Of a DNA stretch of 64,000 bases, positions 58,772-64,000 are shown in pieces. The stretch lies in contig NZ_CP094974.1 of NCBI RefSeq assembly GCF_022869805.1, positions 1,922,001-1,986,000 of the forward strand, written 5' to 3'. Under the pieces are notes generated by a model. It had not been told where the DNA came from. It was given only the letters and a program-made list of their open reading frames with translations, and ran no database searches. Origin of the DNA: Halosolutus halophilus (GTDB lineage Archaea; Halobacteriota; Halobacteria; Halobacteriales; Natrialbaceae). The position numbers and the translations under genes are program-made. The stretch's first letter is position 1. Each line of letters begins with the position of its first letter.

Positions 58772-59281
58772 ATGACTACCGATCACGATCGCAGACGGTT
58801 CCTCCAGATCGCCGGCACAGGCGCTACAGCGTCGATCGCGGGCTGTACCGAAGCAAGTCTTCTAAGCCAGGACGACGGCGGCGACGAAGGGGACGAAGGG
58901 GACGAACGGATCACCGCCGTCGTCAACGTTTCACAGGAGGATTTCGAGGAACTCTCCGAGCAACTCGAGGCGGGAGAGATCGACCGGTCCGAACTCCAGC
59001 AGGAACTCGAGCAACGGAGACAGGACGCGATCGAGGAGTTCGAACGGTACGTCGACGACGAAGACGTGACGATCGAGGAGTCGAGCGACGAGGTCGAGGG
59101 GCTGTACCTGATCGACGGCGACGACGGGGCGATCCTCGAGGCACTCCGGAGCGGTCCCCTGACCGTCCTGTACGGAAGCGAGGCCTACGACCTGATCATC
59201 GAGCAACAGCAACAACAGCAGGGTCCTGCCCCCGGTGAGGGATCGGAGAACGAGACGGACAACTCGTCGGACGGAGAATAG
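58772..59281 (+). CDS. Tat/lipobox-exported acidic protein of unknown function
   Basis: I chose the ATG at 58772 (MTTDHDRRRFLQIAGTGATA): it starts a twin-arginine signal with a lipobox (SIAGC). The 169-residue product has an acidic spacer, a coiled-coil segment (EDFEELSEQLEAGEIDRSEL, QQELEQRRQDAIEEFERYVD) and a small beta domain (EGLYLIDGDDGAILEALRSG). A poly-glutamine run of seven follows. Lipid-anchored on the cell surface by prediction. No family is recognised. Confidence 0.7.
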   Translation: MTTDHDRRRFLQIAGTGATASIAGCTEASLLSQDDGGDEGDEGDERITAVVNVSQEDFEELSEQLEAGEIDRSELQQELEQRRQDAIEEFERYVDDEDVTIEESSDEVEGLYLIDGDDGAILEALRSGPLTVLYGSEAYDLIIEQQQQQQGPAPGEGSENETDNSSDGE

Positions 59282-59374
59282 GACGCGGACGACGACTCCG
59301 ACACCGCCTGGGTACGCGTTCCGGTCTGTGCCGACGATCCGTCTCGGTTTGGCCGACCGATCGCCGCCGGCTCC

Positions 59375-59854
59375 TCAGTCGACGCTGAACGGGCTCTCGC
59401 GTTCGGTCCAGTTCCAGCCGGGGATCCGGACCTGGAAGCCGGCCGCGAGCGCCGCCTCGCAGTCGTCGACGCCCGCGTTCTCGTCGTCGCCGTGGACCTG
59501 CAGGTCCGCGTAGTGGAAGGTGGCCTCGCCCAGCGTCCGCAGCGGCTGCGTACCGGCGATCGTCGCCGCGAGTTCGCGACCGAGAATCTCGTCGACGACG
59601 AAGCCGGGATAATCTCCTTCGACGTCTAACTCGCGGAGGATGGCGATCATCGCCGCGACGTTGACGGCCAGATCACCGTCGGCGAAGACGGCGTCGACTT
59701 CCGCGCGGTACTGCTCGTCGGTCACCGGGTCGACGTCGGTGTCGAAGACCTCGCCGAGATCCGATCGGACGAGGTTGATCAGCGGAACGACGCGGTCAGC
59801 ACGCTGTACGACCCAGTCGCGTTCGGCCACGACGCGGTCCAGTGTCAGTCGCAT
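59375..59854 (-). CDS. Conserved hypothetical archaeal protein (159 aa)
   Basis: I chose the ATG at 59854 (MRLTLDRVVAERDWVVQRAD). The protein is soluble, helical in the first half (VPLINLVRSDLGEVFDTDVD, EVDAVFADGDLAVNVAAMIA) and has ADLQVHGDDENAGVDDCEAA later, where H, D and E could bind metal. The end WNWTERESPFSVD is tight and probably structural. No family is named with confidence. Confidence 0.65.
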   Translation of the reverse strand: MRLTLDRVVAERDWVVQRADRVVPLINLVRSDLGEVFDTDVDPVTDEQYRAEVDAVFADGDLAVNVAAMIAILRELDVEGDYPGFVVDEILGRELAATIAGTQPLRTLGEATFHYADLQVHGDDENAGVDDCEAALAAGFQVRIPGWNWTERESPFSVD

Positions 59855-60174
59855 AGGAGGGGTAACGTGTCGAACGGCCCTGGTTTTTGCGAAGGCTTTT
59901 ATACCACGCAAAGAATAGCGTCGGGTAAGCGGGTTCTCCCTGGAATCTTCCCGCACGGACCAGGACGACCGACCCGGGAGCGTGTCGTCACGCACGGAAC
60001 AGGACAGGATGATCCGGAACACGAGACGGCATCGGACTCTCGTCGTCTTCCGTCATCACACCCTATCACAATCAGTTCACAACCGAGTGGATATCGATGG
60101 TCGATGGGAACCGGTTCCGAGACGACGACACGAGGACTCCCGTCGGCGAGTTCACGCAAGCCCAATCGGCGATT
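59855..60174 (+). other. Promoter and long leader region upstream of aCPSF1
   Basis: These 320 bp lack a gene. A TATA-like TTTTATACC lies near 59896-59904, about 270 bp before the aCPSF1 start. If that is its promoter the transcript has an unusually long leader for a haloarchaeon; a nearer promoter is not evident. Confidence 0.4.
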
Positions 60175-62109
60175 ATGAGTACTGTAGAGCAGCAACTCGA
60201 CGATCTGAAAGCAGAGATCACGAGCGAGTTACCGAGCGATATCTCGGTCTCCTCGGTGAAATACGAAGGCCCGGAACTGGTGGTCTACACGCGCGACCCG
60301 AAGAAATTCGCCCAGCAGGGCGACCTGATTCGGAAACTCGCGAGTAAACTCCGCAAGCGCATCACCGTCCGCCCCGATCCGAGCGTTCTCTCGCGACCGG
60401 ACGAGGCCCGCGAGCAGATCATGAACGTCATCCCGGACGAGGCGGGCGTCACCGACCTCGACTTCCACGCCGACACCGGTGAGGTCGTCATCGAGGCCGA
60501 AAAGCCCGGCATGGTGATCGGTCGCCACGGCTCGACGCTTCGGGACATCACCAAGAACGTCGGCTGGACCCCCGAAGTCGTCCGCACGCCGCCGATCGAG
60601 TCCTCGACCGTCTCGAACGTCCGAAGCTTCCTCAAGCAGGAGCGCGACGAGCGCCGGGACATCCTGGAGAAGGTGGGCCGACAGATCCACCGCGAGGAGA
60701 TGTCCGACGACGAGTACGTCCGCATCACGACGCTCGGCTGCTGTCGCGAGGTCGGCCGCGCCTCATTTATTCTTTCGACCCCCGAGACGCGGATTCTCAT
60801 CGACTGCGGTGACAAACCGGGAGCCGAAGGCGAGGTGCCGTACCTCCACGCACCCGAGGCGCTCGGTGCCGGCCCGCAGACGATCGACGCGGTCGTCCTC
60901 ACCCACGCCCACCTGGACCACTCCGCGCTCATTCCCCTCCTCTTCAAGTACGGCTACGACGGCCCGATCTACTGTACCGAACCCACGCGGGACTTGATGG
61001 GGCTGCTCACGCTGGACTACCTCGACGTCGCCGCAAAGGAGGGACGTACCCCGCCGTACGAGAGCGAACAGGTTCGCGAGGCGATCAAACACACCATTCC
61101 GCTGGAGTACGGCGACGTCACCGACATCGCGCCGGACGTCAAACTCACGTTCCACAACGCGGGACACATCCTCGGCTCGGCCGTCTCGCACTTCCACATC
61201 GGCGACGGACTCTACAACGTCGCGTTCTCCGGTGACATTCACTACGAGGACACCCGCCTGTTCAACGGCGCGGTCAACGACTTCCCGCGCGTCGAGACGC
61301 TCGTGCTCGAGTCGACCTACGGCGGCCGCAACGACTACCAGACCGACCAGGAGGACTCCGAGCGGAAACTGAAACAGGTCATCAAGGACACCTACGACAG
61401 GGGCGGCAAGGTCCTCATTCCCGCCTTCGCCGTTGGTCGCTCACAGGAGATTATGCTCGTTCTCGAAGAGGCGATGCGCAACGGCGACATCCCCTCGATG
61501 CCGGTCCACCTCGACGGGATGATCTGGGAGGCGACCGCCATTCACACGACCTACCCCGAGTATCTCCGGGACGATCTGCGGGACCGTATCTTCCACGAGG
61601 ACGAGAACCCGTTCCTCGCGGAGGAGTTCAACCACATCGACGCCGGCGAGGAGGAACGACAGGACGTCGCCGACGGCGAACCCTGTATCATCCTCTCGAC
61701 CTCCGGGATGGTCACCGGCGGCCCGATCATGTCGTGGCTCTCCCACATCGGCCCCGATCCGGACTCGACGCTCGTCTTCGTCGGCTACCAGGCCCAGGGA
61801 ACCCTCGGCCGGCGCATCCAGAACGGCTGGGACGAGATCCCCACCAACGAGGTCGGCGCCATGGGCAACGGCGGCGGCCGCGGCACCCTCTCGCTGAACA
61901 TGGACGTCGAGACCGTCGACGGTTTCTCCGGCCACGCCGATCGGGCCGGCCTCGAGAACTTCGTCCGGACGATGAACCCACGTCCGGAGAAGGTGCTCTG
62001 CGTCCACGGCGACGAACGCTCCACGCAGGACCTCTCCTCGGCTCTCTACCACGATTTCGACATGCGGACGTTCGCTCCGAAGAACCTCGAGACGTTCAGA
62101 TTCCTGTGA
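60175..62109 (+). CDS. KH-domain beta-CASP ribonuclease aCPSF1
   Basis: I chose the ATG at 60175 (MSTVEQQLDDLKAEITSELP). The 644-residue enzyme has two KH domains (about 1-145, with EAEKPGMVIGRHGSTLRDIT). The metallo-beta-lactamase domain has VVLTHAHLDHSALIPLLFKY, FHNAGHILGSAVSHFHIGDG and VAFSGDIHYED. The beta-CASP domain follows (ESTYGGRNDYQTDQEDSERK, VLIPAFAVGRSQEIMLVLEE, and the late His in DGFSGHADRAGL). It trims RNA 3' ends and terminates transcription in archaea. Confidence 0.95.
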   Translation: MSTVEQQLDDLKAEITSELPSDISVSSVKYEGPELVVYTRDPKKFAQQGDLIRKLASKLRKRITVRPDPSVLSRPDEAREQIMNVIPDEAGVTDLDFHADTGEVVIEAEKPGMVIGRHGSTLRDITKNVGWTPEVVRTPPIESSTVSNVRSFLKQERDERRDILEKVGRQIHREEMSDDEYVRITTLGCCREVGRASFILSTPETRILIDCGDKPGAEGEVPYLHAPEALGAGPQTIDAVVLTHAHLDHSALIPLLFKYGYDGPIYCTEPTRDLMGLLTLDYLDVAAKEGRTPPYESEQVREAIKHTIPLEYGDVTDIAPDVKLTFHNAGHILGSAVSHFHIGDGLYNVAFSGDIHYEDTRLFNGAVNDFPRVETLVLESTYGGRNDYQTDQEDSERKLKQVIKDTYDRGGKVLIPAFAVGRSQEIMLVLEEAMRNGDIPSMPVHLDGMIWEATAIHTTYPEYLRDDLRDRIFHEDENPFLAEEFNHIDAGEEERQDVADGEPCIILSTSGMVTGGPIMSWLSHIGPDPDSTLVFVGYQAQGTLGRRIQNGWDEIPTNEVGAMGNGGGRGTLSLNMDVETVDGFSGHADRAGLENFVRTMNPRPEKVLCVHGDERSTQDLSSALYHDFDMRTFAPKNLETFRFL

Positions 62110-62282
62110 CACCCGCTTCGGCCTAAAGAGCCGGATTTCTCCGCGCCGTTCCGTACCCGCGACTCGTTTTCGACTCGTTTTCGGTACGACGGGCGTTCGG
62201 GTCGTCTCGCGTAGCAGGTTCCGGCGGCGACGACGGCCACCCACTGCGAAGCAATGAGGAGTGCGCGGTCCGATCATCGCGT

Positions 62283-62693
62283 ATGAACCACGCCATCACG
62301 CTCGCCGTCCTCTCGATGCTCGGCTGGGGCGTCTGGACCGTCCTCGCGAACGAAGCGACGCGAACGATCGATCCCCCGATTGCGATGATCCTCTCGTACG
62401 CGACCGGCGTCGTCGTCGCGCTCGGGTACGTCGGCTTCCAGAACGATCCGATCTCCCTCGATCGATCGGGCGTGATTCTGGCGCTCGCCGCGGGCGTCTT
62501 CGCCGGACTCGGCGCCGTCGCGTTCTACGCCGGCCTCAGCTACGGTCGCGTCGGCGTCGTGACGACGGTCTCGGCGCTGTATTTCGTCGTCGCCACCGTG
62601 CTCGGCGTGTTCGTGCTGGGGGAATCGATCGCGATCACGGACGTCCTCGGGATCGGATTCGCGGTGCTCGCGGTGGTTCTTCTCGCCAACTGA
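62283..62693 (+). CDS. Half-size EamA/DMT-family transporter
   Basis: The 136-residue protein is one EamA unit with four to five helices (AITLAVLSMLGWGVWTVLAN, MILSYATGVVVALGYVGFQN, VILALAAGVFAGLGAVAFYA). It ends with GVFVLGESIAITDVLGIGFA. Like the island copy at 7181 it is half the length of normal members and would need to dimerise. The two are only distantly similar. Substrate unknown. Confidence 0.8.
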   Translation: MNHAITLAVLSMLGWGVWTVLANEATRTIDPPIAMILSYATGVVVALGYVGFQNDPISLDRSGVILALAAGVFAGLGAVAFYAGLSYGRVGVVTTVSALYFVVATVLGVFVLGESIAITDVLGIGFAVLAVVLLAN

Positions 62694-62756
62694 GCCGCTA
62701 CTCTGACTCGATCGGTCGAAATCGAAGCCGACCGGGGAACCGGCGTACCGGTTTCG

Positions 62757-63569
62757 TCACTCGATCGTCGCGGCGGGATCGACGACCTCGTCGGTCGCGG
62801 GATAGACGCCGACTCGCTCGCACAGATCGGCCAGCGGGCAGGCCTCCGGGTCGTCCAGACAGGCCGGCTTGCGGGCGCTGCAGTACTCGCGGCCGAACTG
62901 GATCGTCGCCGTGTGACCGAAGCCGCACTTCGCGGCGGGGACGTCCCGTTTGAGGACGGCACGGACCCCCTCGTGGTCGGCGTCTGGCTCCGCGATCCCC
63001 ATCCGACGGTAGATCCGGTGGACGTGCGTGTCCACGGGAAAGACGCCGCCGCGGCCGCCCGCGAACAGCAGGACGCAGTCGGCGGTCTTCGGCCCGACAC
63101 CGCGGACGTCGAGCAGGGTTTCGCGCACCGTCTTCGGGTCCTCGTCCTTCACGAACTCGTCGAAGGCTGTGGCGGAACCGAACTCCTGGCGGACCCAGTC
63201 GGCGGTCTCGACGAGGATCTCGGACTTCTGGTTGTACAGCCCCGCGGAACTGATAGTCTCGGCGAGTGCCGACTGCTCGGCGGCGGCGAGCGACTCGGCG
63301 AGGTCCACTTCGTCACCGTCGTATTTCGAGATCAGCGCGTCGTGAGCCGGCTGGCTCGCCTTGTCGCTCGTGTTCTGGCTCAGGATCGTCCGGACGAGAC
63401 AGGTGAACGCGTCCCGGCCGCCGTAGGACTTCTGCCAGTACAGTTCGCCGAGTCGATCGACGACGCGCTCGGCGCGCGTCTCGGCGGTCGCCGGATCGAA
63501 CTCGGCGGGCGTCCCGCCGCCGGTCGTCCCGCCGCTGATGTTGACCGCAGGCTCCGGATCGTCGCTCAT
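62757..63569 (-). CDS. nth: Endonuclease III (DNA glycosylase/AP lyase)
   Basis: I chose the ATG at 63569 (MSDDPEPAVNISGGTTGGGT). The 270-residue base-excision enzyme has the helix-hairpin-helix LLDVRGVGPKTADCVLLFAG with the catalytic lysine. The catalytic Asp is in VFPVDTHVHRIYRRMGIAEP. The C-terminal 4Fe-4S loop is CSARKPACLDDPEACPLADLC in spacing C-x6-C-x6-C-x5-C; the classical middle spacing is C-x2-C. The first 40 residues are an acidic, glycine-rich lead. Confidence 0.9.
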   Translation of the reverse strand: MSDDPEPAVNISGGTTGGGTPAEFDPATAETRAERVVDRLGELYWQKSYGGRDAFTCLVRTILSQNTSDKASQPAHDALISKYDGDEVDLAESLAAAEQSALAETISSAGLYNQKSEILVETADWVRQEFGSATAFDEFVKDEDPKTVRETLLDVRGVGPKTADCVLLFAGGRGGVFPVDTHVHRIYRRMGIAEPDADHEGVRAVLKRDVPAAKCGFGHTATIQFGREYCSARKPACLDDPEACPLADLCERVGVYPATDEVVDPAATIE

Positions 63570-63658
63570 ACGGACGCTTGGAACGCAGTCCTCAAAACCG
63601 CGACGGAATCGGCCCTGTCCGATCGTCTCGCCGCCCCGTACCTCGCCCCATCCGGGCG

Positions 63659-64000
63659 TCACTCGACGGTTATCGTCACCGTCGCCTCGCCCCCGTCGGC
63701 CAGCGCATCGACGAGGTCCCGATCGAATCCCTCGGCGGCGAACTCGGCACCGGTCATGATCGTCCGATCGTCCACGTAGTCGCTGGTCCGGCCGACCGCG
63801 CTGCGCTCGTTGGTAAACTCGAGGTCGGGATCGCCACGGCCCGTCACGCTGTCGCTGTGCCCGTCGGCCTCGATCGTGACCGTGATCGTCGCGTCGGCGT
63901 TCCGGCAGGCCGCGACGAACTCGGGATCGAAGTCGGCCGGCGCGCGATCGGCACGGATTGCGAGGATGCAGTCGCCGGCGGGCGTGAGGTAGTCGTCGGT
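63659..64000 (-). CDS. DUF371 protein, 3' part (5' end beyond the window)
   Basis: The minus-strand frame enters from position 64000 and ends at 63659, giving 113 residues. TDDYLTPAGDCILAIRADRA, FVAACRNADATITVTIEADG and RTSDYVDDRTIMTGAEFAAE are the DUF371 signature of archaea. The N-terminal part (expected GHxNVxAxHxTTFEVT) lies outside. Function unknown. Confidence 0.8.
   Translation of the reverse strand, partial: TDDYLTPAGDCILAIRADRAPADFDPEFVAACRNADATITVTIEADGHSDSVTGRGDPDLEFTNERSAVGRTSDYVDDRTIMTGAEFAAEGFDRDLVDALADGGEATVTITVE

Noticed and set aside
1-64000. CRISPR arrays
   Set aside because: No set of direct repeats of 25-40 bp with regular unique spacers is present. The 31-bp series at 42867-42975 has only a 15-bp core, three good copies and no cas genes.

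Overview
The window is a haloarchaeal chromosome segment, and the gene content fits a class Halobacteria genome close to Natrinema, Haloterrigena or Halorubrum-like organisms. The proteins are highly acidic and most of the DNA is GC-rich. Tat signals are frequent, and there are haloarchaeal-type small CxxC proteins. The elongator tRNA-Met carries an intron after the anticodon, and there is a gas-vesicle cluster, a B12-dependent ribonucleotide reductase and an archaeal beta-CASP nuclease.

Region 1, about 1-11.6 kb, is an accessory region on the 3' side of the intron-containing tRNA-Met (11656-11806). It is visibly more AT-rich than the rest. It holds a PQQ-propeller lipoprotein, small membrane proteins, an HNH nuclease, a DUF4397 protein, a half-size EamA transporter, a CNNM/CorC protein and small regulators. 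It also holds at least four broken genes or fragments: a serine recombinase, an Lrp/AsnC regulator, a metallo-beta-lactamase fold protein and IS ends. Its outstanding feature is a family of about ten imperfect-palindrome elements, all in one orientation. Most lie just downstream of the stop codon of a minus-strand gene, and none was seen in the remaining 53 kb. This gives a gene/repeat/gene/repeat layout resembling a cassette array.

Region 2, about 11.8-27.2 kb, is mostly core genome: a haloarchaeal conserved protein, a TVP38/DedA-type membrane protein, class II ribonucleotide reductase, the trpDFEG operon, tRNA-Val, a DsbA-like Tat protein, MsrA and several tiny zinc-finger or membrane proteins.

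Region 3, about 27.4-41.8 kb, is a redox module. A Tat-exported formate-dehydrogenase-type molybdoenzyme operon (catalytic, iron-sulfur, small membrane and cytochrome b subunits, all overlapping) diverges from a 725-aa HdrA/MvhD-like polyferredoxin fusion and a TorD-type chaperone. An aldehyde:ferredoxin oxidoreductase paralogue with no cysteine cluster motif and a zinc alcohol dehydrogenase follow. A 780-bp gap after the alcohol dehydrogenase has long-range complementarity and may encode a structured RNA.

Region 4, about 42.9-52 kb, is a gas-vesicle cluster: gvpA-N-O on plus and gvpF-G-H-(301 aa)-J-K-L-M on minus. No gvpC, gvpD or gvpE was seen. A membrane-anchored winged-helix regulator with an 11-residue repeat ectodomain lies convergent to gvpO.

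Region 5, about 52-64 kb, holds DNA repair and RNA processing genes (MutS, NucS, endonuclease III, aCPSF1) with small enzymes, a Bat-type sensor-regulator broken by an internal deletion, and the 3' part of a DUF371 gene at the right edge.
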